This document shows positions 32,816 through 42,106 of a stretch of 64,000 nucleotides of DNA, in pieces. A program made the translations under genes and the position numbers. This DNA is from Fimenecus sp045632525 (lineage in GTDB: Bacteria > Bacillota > Clostridia > Oscillospirales > Acutalibacteraceae). Within the stretch, counting starts at the first letter, position 1. The number at the start of each line of letters is the position of its first letter. The notes beneath the pieces are model-generated. The model saw only the letters and a list, made by a program, of their open reading frames with translations. It was not told where the DNA came from and made no database searches. The DNA lies in assembly GCA_045632525.1 (NCBI GenBank), contig JAZQWV010000068.1, forward strand, positions 7,869 through 71,868, given 5' to 3'.

Positions 32816-34429
32816 ATGGAAAAAGAAATTTATGCTCTTGCCTTTGACATCGGTACAACGGGTGTTAAAACTTGTCTTTTCAAAATCGGCAAGACAATCG
32901 AACTTTTAGAAGCAGCAACAGAAGGGTATAAACTATATATTATGCCTAATGGTGGTGCTGAGCAGGACCCTGACGAATGGTGGGAGGCAATGTGCTCAAC
33001 ATCAAAAAAGGTTATTAAAAATTCAAAGATTGACCCTAAAGATATCTATGGTATTTCTTTCTGCTCACAGATGCAAGGTCTTGTTCTTGTTGATAAAGAC
33101 GGCAATGCAGTTCGTGGTGCATTCAGCTATATGGACCAGCGCGCTACTGAAGAAATCAAAAAAGGTATTGCTTATGGACCACAGGTTGCAGGTGGTAATG
33201 TCTTTAAGCTTCTTCCATCACTTGCAATTACTGGCGCAGCTGCATTGAGCGTTAAGGACCCTGTATGGAAATACAAGTGGACAGAAGCAAATGAGCCAGA
33301 AAACTTTGCAAGAGTACATAAATGGCTTGATGTTAAAGAATATCTCATCTGCCGTATGACAGGTGAATTTGTAATGACAAAGGACTCTGCTTTCGGCGCA
33401 CTTCTTTATGACCTTAAAAAGAAGGATTGGAGTCCTACAATCTGCAAACTTTTGGGCGTTGATATGAAACACCTTGCAAGAATTGCTGATTGTACTGAAA
33501 AAATCGGTGTGCTTCGCGAACAACAGGCAAAAGAATTAGGTCTTGTTCCTGGTATTGCGGTTTTCGGTGGTGGCGGTGATGCCACACTTATCGGTGTTGG
33601 TGCAGGCGCAACTGAACTTGGCGATACTCACGTTTATCAAGGTACATCTGGTTGGGTTTCAACAGTTACTGATAAGAGCGTTGTTGACGCAAGCACAATG
33701 ATGGCTGCGGTTGTTGGTGCTGCTGACGGTATTTACAACTACTTCGGTGAGCTTGAAACTGCGGGCAAGTGTGTTGAATGGGTTAAAGACCATTTGGCTC
33801 TTGATGAAATCGATATTTACATGAGCAAACAACACAACTTAAAACGCAAAAAAGCGGATATGGAAGTTGTTTACACAGGACTTTATGATTATATGATGGC
33901 TGTTATCGATTCAATCCCAGCAGGTAGTGGTGGTGTAATTTTCACACCTTGGCTCCATGGTAACCGTTGTCCATTTGAAGACCCAAATGCTCGTGGAATG
34001 TTCTTCAACATTTCGCTTGATACAGGCAAAACTGAAATGATTAGAGCAGTTGTTGAGGGCGTTTGCTTCCATCTTCGTTGGTTCCTTGAAACTGAAGAAA
34101 AGAAAGTTAAAACATCAAAAACAATTCGTTTTGTTGGCGGTGGTGCATTGTCAGATGTAACAGCACAGATTCTTGCAGACTGCACAGGCAGAGTTGTCGA
34201 GACAGTTGCAAGCCCACAGAATGTTGGTGCGGTTGGTGCAGCTGTTCTTATCGCGATTGGTGCCGGCATCATTGAAAAAGTTCCTGATGCAAAGAAGCTT
34301 ATTCCTGCTGCAAAGACCTTTGTGCCTAATGTAGAAAACAAGGCAATTTATGACAAAAACTTTGCAGTGTTCAAGAAGCTTTATAAAGCAAATAAAGATA
34401 ATTTCGCAGATCTCAATAAAACCAACTAA
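32816..34429 (+). CDS. FGGY-family carbohydrate kinase (xylulokinase-like)
   Basis: A 537-residue kinase of the FGGY family. The N-terminal ATPase motif ALAFDIGTTGVKTCLF, the substrate region FCSQMQGLVLVD and SYMDQRA, KWLDVKEYLICRMTGE, and the C-terminal IRFVGGGALSDVTAQILADCTGR are all present. The pattern is closest to xylulokinases, but glycerol, gluconate or ribulose kinases cannot be excluded. It is monocistronic, with its own promoter, AAAGGGG ribosome site and terminator. Confidence 0.85.
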   Translation: MEKEIYALAFDIGTTGVKTCLFKIGKTIELLEAATEGYKLYIMPNGGAEQDPDEWWEAMCSTSKKVIKNSKIDPKDIYGISFCSQMQGLVLVDKDGNAVRGAFSYMDQRATEEIKKGIAYGPQVAGGNVFKLLPSLAITGAAALSVKDPVWKYKWTEANEPENFARVHKWLDVKEYLICRMTGEFVMTKDSAFGALLYDLKKKDWSPTICKLLGVDMKHLARIADCTEKIGVLREQQAKELGLVPGIAVFGGGGDATLIGVGAGATELGDTHVYQGTSGWVSTVTDKSVVDASTMMAAVVGAADGIYNYFGELETAGKCVEWVKDHLALDEIDIYMSKQHNLKRKKADMEVVYTGLYDYMMAVIDSIPAGSGGVIFTPWLHGNRCPFEDPNARGMFFNISLDTGKTEMIRAVVEGVCFHLRWFLETEEKKVKTSKTIRFVGGGALSDVTAQILADCTGRVVETVASPQNVGAVGAAVLIAIGAGIIEKVPDAKKLIPAAKTFVPNVENKAIYDKNFAVFKKLYKANKDNFADLNKTN

Positions 34430-34433
34430 AATT

Positions 34434-34465
34434 AAAAGACGGAACTTTTTAGTTCCGTCTTTTTT
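34434..34465 (+). terminator. Terminator of the FGGY kinase gene
   Basis: AAAAGACGGAACT and AGTTCCGTCTTTT arms, TTTT loop, T-rich tail. Confidence 0.9.
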
Positions 34466-34476
34466 GTCTATTCTAA

Positions 34477-34505
34477 TTGACAATATCTTGCTTTTATGTA
34501 ATAAT
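34477..34505 (+). promoter_or_regulatory. Promoter for the 34553 lipoprotein
   Basis: TTGACA, 17 bp, AATAAT with an extended -10 (TGT). Confidence 0.65.
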
Positions 34506-34552
34506 TGTAATGTATAACAACAAAAACAAACTCTATGTGTGGAGGTAAGAAT

Positions 34553-35491
34553 ATGAAATCAACAATTATCAGAATAATTGCTGCAATTATGGCACTTGTT
34601 ATGGTTGCTTCTTGCTTTGCAGGGTGCGAAAAGAAACCTGCTGACGGCGATGAAATAACAAAACCACCAGTAGTTGAAGGTCCAGCAAACAACGATGTTG
34701 GTAACGATGTGAATGTGGATGACACAACAACTACAACTACGACAAAGCCATCAACAAGCACAACAACTACAACAAAGCCATCAACAAGCACAACAACCAC
34801 AACAAAACCATCAACAGGTTCATCAGGTGGCACTCTTTCTCAGACAGATATGAACGCGGCTCTCAATGCGGCTGGTTATGTTTATGATGCAGAGCAACAG
34901 ATTTACTATTCAACAATGAATCCTTGGCAACGTCATTTCGGCTTTGGTGATGAATATGACCAGGCAGCTGTTTTTGCGAACATGAGATACACAACTCTTA
35001 AAGCAGATTTTGAATATGACGGTCTCAAATGGAGACTTCAGTGGTGGAAAGGTCAGTATGGCGTTCTCGTTGGTGCTGAACTTGGTGTTTACACAAAAGA
35101 CCCTAACGATAATTCAACAACATATTATGAATGTGCATCTCAAGAACATCTTCTTGAGATGAGCATGGATTTCTATATGAGCGCAAAAGATTATAGAAGT
35201 GGTAACAGACTCTTCTTCCGTGAAGAACAGGCTCACTGGTGGCTCACAGGCTTCAAATTTGGTTATGTCGATTCAAGAAAAATTGTTGTTGTTGCAACTC
35301 TCAAGGCATTTAACCATGAAATGGCAAATGCAATCGAAAAGAGCTTTGAAAGATTAACAGGCTCAGCTGCAGGCAGAGAAAAGTTCAAGTATGTAACAGA
35401 ACTTGATGGAAAAACAACTGACTGCTACACAAGAAAGGGCGACATATTTACAGTTGTTTGGGAAAAAGCAGGTTTTGAAAACTATTCTTAA
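34553..35491 (+). CDS. Lipoprotein with Thr-rich repeat linker
   Basis: A 312-residue secreted lipoprotein: signal peptide ending MVASCFAGC, with the lipobox Cys near residue 21. A low-complexity linker built of Thr runs and KPSTS units (about residues 55-90) leads to a globular domain of about 220 residues with no motif I recognise (NPWQRHFGFGDEYDQAA, LQWWKGQYGVLVGAELGVY, FREEQAHWWLTGFKFGY). The linker comes from a 30-bp tandem repeat. ATG 34553 follows GGAGGTAAGAAT. It is monocistronic. The signal-peptide style resembles the lipoprotein at 50955. Confidence 0.8.
   Translation: MKSTIIRIIAAIMALVMVASCFAGCEKKPADGDEITKPPVVEGPANNDVGNDVNVDDTTTTTTTKPSTSTTTTTKPSTSTTTTTKPSTGSSGGTLSQTDMNAALNAAGYVYDAEQQIYYSTMNPWQRHFGFGDEYDQAAVFANMRYTTLKADFEYDGLKWRLQWWKGQYGVLVGAELGVYTKDPNDNSTTYYECASQEHLLEMSMDFYMSAKDYRSGNRLFFREEQAHWWLTGFKFGYVDSRKIVVVATLKAFNHEMANAIEKSFERLTGSAAGREKFKYVTELDGKTTDCYTRKGDIFTVVWEKAGFENYS
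34721..34810 (+). repeat. 30-bp tandem repeat, three copies, in the lipoprotein linker
   Basis: Three successive 30-bp units ending in AAAGCCA or AAAACCA encode Thr5-Lys-Pro-Ser-Thr-Ser-type decapeptides. Two units are nearly identical, suggesting slippage-prone length variation in frame. Confidence 0.8.
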
Positions 35492-35502
35492 CACAACAAA
35501 TC

Positions 35503-35531
35503 AAAGCACCGTTTTTACGGTGCTTTTTGTG
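35503..35531 (+). terminator. Terminator of the lipoprotein gene
   Basis: AAAGCACCGT / ACGGTGCTTT, TTTT loop, T-run. Confidence 0.88.
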
Positions 35532-35600
35532 TTTTTACTAATAAAATGAAAATTTGTTAAATATTGTTTAATAAAAAATAAAAATAATTGCTTATTATAG

Positions 35601-35629
35601 TTGAAAAACGCTTGAATTTAGTGTAAAAT
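35601..35629 (+). promoter_or_regulatory. Promoter for glgP
   Basis: TTGAAA, 17 bp, TAAAAT, within a very AT-rich leader; 55 bp of untranslated leader to the ATG. Confidence 0.7.
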
Positions 35630-35684
35630 ATACAAACGAATTTAAAATTTTAATGTTTTTTATAAATGTTTTTGGAGGATTTGT

Positions 35685-38099
35685 ATGAATTATAGCCTTA
35701 CAAAGAAACAAGCAAAAGAGCTTGTTGACTCAAAACTTTCTCATTTTATCGGCGTAAGACCCGAAGAAGCAACAAATGAGCAGTTCTATAAAGCAATTGT
35801 TTTGATTCTCAGAGACATGATGGGTCAGGGCAGAGCAGAATTTTCAAAAGAAGGCTCAAAAAAGGGAACAAAAAGAGTGTATTATCTCTGCATGGAATTC
35901 CTTATGGGTCGTTCACTTAAAAACAATCTTTATAACCTTAATCTCACAAAAGTTTTTGAAAGTGTTTTGAAAGATTATGGCGTAAAGATGGATTCAATCT
36001 ATGATTGCGAACCTGACGCAGGTCTTGGCAATGGTGGTCTTGGCCGTCTTGCTGCTTGCTATCTCGATGGTCTTGCAACTCAAGGTTATGTTTCAAAGGG
36101 ATATTCAATTCTTTATGAATATGGTATTTTCAAGCAGAAACTTGTTGACGGTTGGCAGACAGAGCTTCCTGATTTCTGGCTTCCTGGTGGTGATGTTTGG
36201 CTTGTTCCACACGAAGAAAGCGCAATCAACATCAATTTTGAAGGCGAAGTTCGTGACACTTGGGAAAATCATTATCACCATGTTGAAATTGAAAACCCAA
36301 CAGTAATTCAGGCTATTCCTTATGATATGCATGTTGCAGGTAAAGACGGAAAAGGTATTTCAGTGCTTCGTCTTTGGTCTGCAAAAGCACCTGGTCTTGA
36401 TATGGCACTATTTAATCAGGGTGACTATATGAGAGCTATGGAAAGAAATGCTATGGCAGAGGTTATCAGCAAGGTTCTTTATCCTGCTGACAACCATCCA
36501 GAAGGTAAATCACTTCGTCTTCGTCAACAGTATTTCCTTGTTTCAGCATCAATTCAAGACATTGTTCAACATCACCTTCGTGAATTCGGAACAATGGATA
36601 ACTTTGCAGATAAAGTTGCAATCCATGTTAACGACACTCACCCAACAATGGCAATTCCTGAGCTTATGAGAATTATGCTCGACGAATGTGGCTACGGTTG
36701 GGACGAAGCTTGGAATATCGTAACAAATACAGTTGCTTACACTAACCACACAGTTATGAAAGAAGCACTTGAATGTTGGCCAGAAGACCTTTATAAGCGT
36801 CTTATGCCTCGTATTTGGCAAATCACCAAAGAAATCGACAATCGTTTCCGTTCATTTGTATGGGAAAACACACAGAATGCGGACACAGTTGAAAGAATGG
36901 CAATTATGTCAAATGGCGTTGTTAGAATGGCAAACCTTTGCGTTGCAGGTTCACATTGTGTAAACGGTGTTTCTGCGCTTCACAGTGATATTCTTAAAGA
37001 TACTGTTTTCTCAGATTTCTATGCGCTCACACCAAACAAGTTCACAAATGTAACTAATGGTATTGCTCACAGAAGATGGCTTTGTCAGGCAAACCCAAAA
37101 CTTACAAACTTCCTTACTGAAACAATTGGTGATGGGTTTGTAAAAGATGCTGACAAGCTTCTTGATTTGAGAAAATATAAAGACGATAAAGCAGTTCTTG
37201 ATGAGCTCGGCAAAATTAAGAGAGCAAATAAAGAAGAATTTGCAAAATATGTGCTCAAACACAACGGAATTCAGCTTGACCCTGATTCAATCTTCGATGT
37301 TCAGGTTAAGCGTCTTCACGAATATAAGCGTCAACACCTTAATGCGCTCAATATTCTTTCACAGTACCTTGCAATTAAAGAAAATCCAAATGGTGAGTTC
37401 ATTCCTCACACATATATTTTCGGTGCAAAGGCAGCATCAGGTTATTTTGTAGCAAAGAAGATTATTTCTTTCATTTGTGCTCTTGCAGATTTAATCAACA
37501 ATGACCCTGATGTTAAGGGCAGACTTAAAGTTGTTTATGTTGAAGATTACAATGTAACTCTTGCAGAAAAACTTATGCCTGCTGCTGATATTTCAGAGCA
37601 GATTTCACTTGCAAGTACAGAAGCATCTGGTACAGGTAATATGAAGCTTATGCTTAACGGTGCTGTGACTCTTGGTACAATGGACGGCGCTAATGTTGAA
37701 ATCTATGAAGCTGTTGGCGAAGACAATATCTATATCTTCGGTATGAAAACACCTGAAGTTCAACAGTTACAAAGACAGGGCTATGTGCCACAGAATTTCT
37801 ATAACAACAACTCAGAAATTCGCAAGATACTTGATTTTGCTAACCAGAATGGTATTGGTGGCAAGATGTTCCATGAAGTAACATCATCAATCATTCATCA
37901 CGACCCATATATGGTTCTTGCAGATTTTGAAGATTACAGAAATACGCAACAAAGAATCGCAAAAGATTTCTTGGACCGTGACAACTGGAATAAGATGTCA
38001 CTTATGAATATTTCTGGTGCAGGTCGTTTTGCAGCAGACCGTGCTATCAACGAATATGCAGCAAATATCTGGAATACAAAATCAGCATTTAAGAAATAA
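35685..38099 (+). CDS. glgP: Glycogen/maltodextrin phosphorylase
   Basis: An 804-residue GT35 phosphorylase, which releases glucose 1-phosphate from alpha-1,4-glucans in the cytoplasm. GLGNGGLGRLAACYLD (near 110), NVTNGIAHRRWL (near 445), VKRLHEYKRQHLN (near 540) and the pyridoxal-phosphate site ASGTGNMKLMLNGA (near 645) are all in place, and the length is standard. TTTGGAGG precedes the ATG. Monocistronic with its own promoter and terminator. With the GH13 enzyme at 24-26 kb it forms an alpha-glucan degradation route. Confidence 0.96.
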   Translation: MNYSLTKKQAKELVDSKLSHFIGVRPEEATNEQFYKAIVLILRDMMGQGRAEFSKEGSKKGTKRVYYLCMEFLMGRSLKNNLYNLNLTKVFESVLKDYGVKMDSIYDCEPDAGLGNGGLGRLAACYLDGLATQGYVSKGYSILYEYGIFKQKLVDGWQTELPDFWLPGGDVWLVPHEESAININFEGEVRDTWENHYHHVEIENPTVIQAIPYDMHVAGKDGKGISVLRLWSAKAPGLDMALFNQGDYMRAMERNAMAEVISKVLYPADNHPEGKSLRLRQQYFLVSASIQDIVQHHLREFGTMDNFADKVAIHVNDTHPTMAIPELMRIMLDECGYGWDEAWNIVTNTVAYTNHTVMKEALECWPEDLYKRLMPRIWQITKEIDNRFRSFVWENTQNADTVERMAIMSNGVVRMANLCVAGSHCVNGVSALHSDILKDTVFSDFYALTPNKFTNVTNGIAHRRWLCQANPKLTNFLTETIGDGFVKDADKLLDLRKYKDDKAVLDELGKIKRANKEEFAKYVLKHNGIQLDPDSIFDVQVKRLHEYKRQHLNALNILSQYLAIKENPNGEFIPHTYIFGAKAASGYFVAKKIISFICALADLINNDPDVKGRLKVVYVEDYNVTLAEKLMPAADISEQISLASTEASGTGNMKLMLNGAVTLGTMDGANVEIYEAVGEDNIYIFGMKTPEVQQLQRQGYVPQNFYNNNSEIRKILDFANQNGIGGKMFHEVTSSIIHHDPYMVLADFEDYRNTQQRIAKDFLDRDNWNKMSLMNISGAGRFAADRAINEYAANIWNTKSAFKK

Positions 38100-38104
38100 A
38101 AATG

Positions 38105-38132
38105 AAAGGTAGGTCAATGACCTACCTTTTTG
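38105..38132. terminator. Terminator between convergent genes
   Basis: AAAGGTAGGT / ACCTACCTTT with a 5-nt loop and a T-run, between glgP and the Cys-rich gene. Confidence 0.85.
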
Positions 38133-38134
38133 TT

Positions 38135-38956
38135 TTAATCCCCACATCCGCAACCTGTGAAGGTGTCACCTTTCAAGCAGCCTTCTTTAGGTGGGAAAAA
38201 TTCGTCAACAGGGAATTGGATTTTTCTGAATGCGTCGCAAGGGTTATCTGTGTCACAACTACACTCTTTGCTTGGAATACAGAAATCATAAGCAGGAATA
38301 AGCATCTGCACATCTCTTTCAAGTTGCACAATTGTGAAAATTCCAAGAGTGACTGTAACGATTTTTTCAGGTTCGTGGTCGTAATAGTCGAAATCTCCGT
38401 CAAAGCAACAGCAAACGCATTTTGGTAATCTGCCAGGCTTGTGGCAAGGGTCGCAACAGTCGTGTGCTTTACGAAGTTTGGCGTCAAGGCAAATTGGGTC
38501 AACGGTTTGCACTTTAGCTTTTGGGTTGGTGTTGGTCATTTGAAGTTGAGTGTCTGTATCGCAACTTGCAAATTCAGATGAGAATACTTTTACATTGCCT
38601 TCTGAACCATAGAGAATACATTTTTTAGAAAAACTTGCAAGACCTTCAACAATTGTTGGGGGGTTTGCGTGGCCACAGAAAACATCAAGGCAAACCTTGA
38701 AGAAATAAGTAATATCTACCGAATAAAAGCCACGGTTAAAAGGTACTCTTTCAACTTCAATAAATGCGTTAAGTACTTCACTGCCTCTGCAACGGACATT
38801 AGTTGCTTTGTCGATTAGGCATTGTGCTGATGATGTGAAATAAACTCTCAAATCTTCAAGGCAATCTTTGTCTGCACAAGAGTCATAAACTCGGTTTGTA
38901 TCGATACAAACAGCTTCTTTGATTTTTGATTGGATACAGTTTCTATTTTCTGACAT
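38135..38956 (-). CDS. Cys-rich clostridial protein of unknown function
   Basis: A 273-residue protein with about 30 cysteines, many paired (CCDPCHKP, KCVCCCFDGD, ECSCDTDNPCDAF, CGCGD end). The N-terminal part, EAVCIDTNRVYDSCADKDCLEDLRVYF, looks like a conserved hypothetical family seen in Clostridia; FNRGFYSVDITYFFKV suggests a beta-rich core. No signal peptide. Such Cys-rich proteins are sometimes spore-coat or metal-binding proteins, but nothing here proves that. ATG 38956 is preceded by AGGAGGAA; the longer frame to 38998 lacks a ribosome site. Confidence 0.75.
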   Translation of the reverse strand: MSENRNCIQSKIKEAVCIDTNRVYDSCADKDCLEDLRVYFTSSAQCLIDKATNVRCRGSEVLNAFIEVERVPFNRGFYSVDITYFFKVCLDVFCGHANPPTIVEGLASFSKKCILYGSEGNVKVFSSEFASCDTDTQLQMTNTNPKAKVQTVDPICLDAKLRKAHDCCDPCHKPGRLPKCVCCCFDGDFDYYDHEPEKIVTVTLGIFTIVQLERDVQMLIPAYDFCIPSKECSCDTDNPCDAFRKIQFPVDEFFPPKEGCLKGDTFTGCGCGD

Positions 38957-39031
38957 CTCTGTTCCTCCTAAATAAAAATTGTCAACTGACAGTACCATTT
39001 TATGAAAAATCTATTATCTTGTTACAACTTA

Positions 39032-39060
39032 TTGCAAGAGAAAATAAATTGTGATAAAAT
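39032..39060 (+). promoter_or_regulatory. Promoter for the GGDEF gene
   Basis: TTGCAA, 17 bp, TAAAAT with an extended -10 (TGA). Confidence 0.7.
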
Positions 39061-39091
39061 TTTAATAGAGAAAAAAGGGAGGGGGATAATC

Positions 39092-40267
39092 ATGAAAAGT
39101 AAAATTCTTGGCGAGTTAACTCAAATAGCAAACAGAATGATTTCACAGGTGGCTGATGTAACAACTGCAAGGCGCGAAAGAAAAAGTGAAAATCCAATTT
39201 ATCGCGAAATAGAAGCAGACAGAATTCACGCTAATTATATTCGAATTATCCCTGCGACAGTTGTTTTGCTGGTTGTCGAAATCTGTGGAATGATTTGGGC
39301 AATCTGGACTAATGTTAAGTTTGATTATGGCAAAGGCTTTTTATGGTCTTGTTGCATTTTTGCATTTATCTCGGTTTGCGTAATTATAGCAATTGAAATG
39401 GATTTGAGAAAAAGTTTTATCTCAAACAAGAAAAAGAAGAGCGTTTATATAGGCTATTGGATTATTTATATGATTGAAGCGTTGTCATTTTCGGTTATGG
39501 AATATCTTGACCGTGGGGCAATAAACAACTATATAACATTTATGATTATATTCACGTTTTTACCCGTTATTGAGCCTATTCCCAAACTTTTTGTTTTCAC
39601 CTTTTCAATGGCAACTGAAGTGTATCTGATTTTATACACGGATGGCTCAATTGGTACAATAATAGTTTGTATTGCATTGGCTGTTGCAGGTGTGCTTTGT
39701 TCTCATATCAGATTTTTCTATTATATGGCAAATGCGCTTGTAAATAAAAAGTTGGAATTCTCTGCAAATGGTGACCCATTGACAGAGTTTATGAACAGAC
39801 GCGGATTTGACAACAGAATCAACGCAATGAGAGGCTTCTGTGATGCCAATGGCTATGATGTTTGCTTTATTATGATAGATATTGACAACTTCAAAAAGTT
39901 CAATGATGCTTATGGGCATATAAAAGGTGATATCTGTATCAAAGCGGTTGCAAAATGCGTTAGGGAACATTTCTCAAGACCAACTGACCTGTGTGTCCGT
40001 TATGGTGGTGAGGAGTTTCTCGTTGTCACAGCGCAGAAAAATGTGCCTGCATTGGTTGAATACTTAACAAAATTGCTTAAAGACATTGGGCAAATTAAAA
40101 TTGAAGGGGTAAAAGAGCCGGTTTCAGTAAGCGTTGGTCTTTACACAAGCCTTAACAGTAAGAAAAAACCAACACAATATTTTATTGAAAAAGCTGATGC
40201 TCAACTTTATAATGCAAAAAACAGCGAGAAAAATTGTGTGTCATATAAAAACGAGATTTACAGATAA
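39092..40267 (+). CDS. Membrane-bound diguanylate cyclase (GGDEF)
   Basis: A 391-residue protein with about six transmembrane helices (residues 45-215) and a C-terminal GGDEF domain making cyclic di-GMP. The active-site motif is RYGGEEF, with the inhibitory RxxD site (RPTD) exactly five residues before it, so product feedback is predicted. DPLTEFMNRRGFDNRI opens the catalytic domain. ATG 39092 follows GGGAGGGGG; the longer frame from 39002 is not supported and would cross the promoter. Monocistronic. No EAL or PilZ protein was seen in this window. Confidence 0.92.
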   Translation: MKSKILGELTQIANRMISQVADVTTARRERKSENPIYREIEADRIHANYIRIIPATVVLLVVEICGMIWAIWTNVKFDYGKGFLWSCCIFAFISVCVIIAIEMDLRKSFISNKKKKSVYIGYWIIYMIEALSFSVMEYLDRGAINNYITFMIIFTFLPVIEPIPKLFVFTFSMATEVYLILYTDGSIGTIIVCIALAVAGVLCSHIRFFYYMANALVNKKLEFSANGDPLTEFMNRRGFDNRINAMRGFCDANGYDVCFIMIDIDNFKKFNDAYGHIKGDICIKAVAKCVREHFSRPTDLCVRYGGEEFLVVTAQKNVPALVEYLTKLLKDIGQIKIEGVKEPVSVSVGLYTSLNSKKKPTQYFIEKADAQLYNAKNSEKNCVSYKNEIYR

Positions 40268-40276
40268 ACAAATTCA

Positions 40277-40317
40277 AAGGCAAGTTGTAGAAAACTCTAT
40301 GACTTGCCTTTTTTTGT
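40277..40317 (+). terminator. Terminator of the GGDEF gene
   Basis: AAGGCAAGT / ACTTGCCTT arms around an imperfect inner stem, followed by T7. Confidence 0.8.
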
Positions 40318-40332
40318 TTTTTATGATAGAAT
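40304..40332 (+). promoter_or_regulatory. Promoter for the M23 peptidase operon
   Basis: TTGCCT, 17 bp, TAGAAT with an extended -10 (TGA). The -35 lies in the descending arm of the preceding terminator. Confidence 0.55.
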
Positions 40333-40377
40333 GAATATACATATTGGGATTTTATGATTTGAATTGAGGAAACAACT

Positions 40378-42102
40378 ATGTTTGACTTAATCTATAATCA
40401 AATATATTACATTGGAATTCAGGCTATCCGTTACGGCAAACGCTTTTTCAGATGGCTTGGTTCATTGTTGTTAAAACCGATTAAATTCTTGGGAACTTTG
40501 ATTTTTACACTTATAATTGTTGTTGATAAACTTGTGTTGAAACTATTCCACGAGAGTGTCGATGATTTTAAAGAATTAGTTTCAGAAACTAAAAGAGTTA
40601 TGTCTGATTTTAAGACAAGAACACCCGAAACAAGAAAAAGAGATGTGCTCAAAGGGTATGTTTTAAAGGCCTTCCAAAGATATAAAAAAGCATTTTTATA
40701 TGTGTTGAATATTGCTTTGCCCGTTGTCTCTTTTATGATTCTTTTGAATGTTGTGGCAGTTTGGTCGGATATGACATTTGCTCTTGAAGTTAACTATAAT
40801 GACGAAGTTATAGGATACGTGAGCAGTGAAGCTGTATATAAAGAGGCTCGTCAACAGGCAATTAATCGTCTTGATGTTTCTGTGGCTGCGGCAACTGACA
40901 CATCTCACGAAGATGTTATTGGTGATGCAGAATATAAAATCAAGCCCGTTAAACTTAGTCAGATTAACGATGTATCTACAATTTGTGATAAATTAATTGA
41001 AAAATCAGATAGCAATATTACAAACGCTTGTGGTATTTATATTGATAAAGCATTTGTTTGTGCAGTTAAGAATGAAACTGATGCTCTTAGTGTCTTTGAT
41101 AGTATTCTTGCAGAGCACGAGACAGGCGAAGCAAATGCAGTTGTCAGCTTTGTGCAGAATATTGAGTATGTTCAAGGACTTTATCCTGATGAGGCAAATA
41201 TTGTTCGCGACGCGGCGTATCTTAACGAGAAACTTCGTTCAAAGAAGAGTGAAGCAAGATATTATACTGTTCAGTCGGGAGATACAGTTTCAAAAATCGC
41301 AAGTCAGTTTGATATGACATCTGCTGAAGTGTTTAATCTTAATCCGGAGCTTCGCGAAAGAATATATGTTGGTCAACAGATTCTTCTTTCAGGTGAAGTT
41401 GCATTCGTTCAGGTTCAAACAACAAAAACAGAAGTTCGAACAGTTGACGTTCCATTCAAGACAGTAAAAGTAAATACGGATAGTCTTTATATTGGTGACC
41501 AGAAAGTTGTAATAAAAGGTGAAAACGGTGTTCAACAGGTTACGGAATTGGTTACATATATAGATGGTGTAAAGGTTTCAACAAAAGAAGTGTCAAGGGT
41601 AACTGTTAAAGAGCCAGTTGACGAAAAGGTTCAAGTTGGAACAAAGAAAAATACTGGTTATACTGGTCCTGTAATCTCTTATGGCGGTCGCTTTGTATGG
41701 CCTGCATCAGGTGGCGCTACATTTATTACATCTTATTATGGTAAGAGAAGTCTTACAGGTTACCATTATGGTATTGATATTACTCGTCCGGGTGGTAGAA
41801 GTACTGGTGCTCCAGTTTTGGCGGCAGAGTCGGGAACAGTAAAACACGCAGGACCAAGGGGTTCTTATGGTTATTGCGTAATAATTAGCCACGGTAACGG
41901 ATTAGAAACACTTTATGCACACATGATAGCGGGTTCATTGAGAGTTACTGCGGGTCAAAAAGTCCAGAGGGGACAACAACTTGGTCAAATAGGTTCAACA
42001 GGATTTGTAACAGGACCTCACCTTCACTTTGAGGTTATGGTTAATGGTACTAAAGTGGACCCAGCACCATATCTTGGAATAAAAACAGGAGTAAACGACT
42101 AA
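40378..42102 (+). CDS. Cell-wall M23 endopeptidase with LysM and G5 domains
   Basis: A 574-residue envelope protein. A long cytoplasmic N-terminal part (about 100 residues) precedes a transmembrane segment (residues 108-130). Outside come a domain of about 150 residues, a LysM domain (YYTVQSGDTVSKIASQFDM, near 300), a G5-like domain (residues 345-410) and a LytM/M23 peptidase with the zinc ligands in GYHYGIDITRP and HLHFEV. M23 enzymes cut peptidoglycan cross-bridges or activate such enzymes; in Clostridia this layout is often linked to division or sporulation. It starts after TTGAGGAAA and is followed 4 bp later by the HprK-like gene. Confidence 0.92.
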   Translation: MFDLIYNQIYYIGIQAIRYGKRFFRWLGSLLLKPIKFLGTLIFTLIIVVDKLVLKLFHESVDDFKELVSETKRVMSDFKTRTPETRKRDVLKGYVLKAFQRYKKAFLYVLNIALPVVSFMILLNVVAVWSDMTFALEVNYNDEVIGYVSSEAVYKEARQQAINRLDVSVAAATDTSHEDVIGDAEYKIKPVKLSQINDVSTICDKLIEKSDSNITNACGIYIDKAFVCAVKNETDALSVFDSILAEHETGEANAVVSFVQNIEYVQGLYPDEANIVRDAAYLNEKLRSKKSEARYYTVQSGDTVSKIASQFDMTSAEVFNLNPELRERIYVGQQILLSGEVAFVQVQTTKTEVRTVDVPFKTVKVNTDSLYIGDQKVVIKGENGVQQVTELVTYIDGVKVSTKEVSRVTVKEPVDEKVQVGTKKNTGYTGPVISYGGRFVWPASGGATFITSYYGKRSLTGYHYGIDITRPGGRSTGAPVLAAESGTVKHAGPRGSYGYCVIISHGNGLETLYAHMIAGSLRVTAGQKVQRGQQLGQIGSTGFVTGPHLHFEVMVNGTKVDPAPYLGIKTGVND

Positions 42103-42106
42103 GGTC

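Noticed and set aside
34468..34833. Reverse-strand Val-rich frame over the lipoprotein gene
   Set aside because: It is the shadow of the Thr-coding 30-bp repeat and contains the promoter and terminator of real genes.
35600..35625. A CcpA (cre) site at the glgP promoter (TGAAAAACGCTTGAA)
   Set aside because: The spacing of the half-sites is one base too long and two key bases mismatch when the central CG is aligned.
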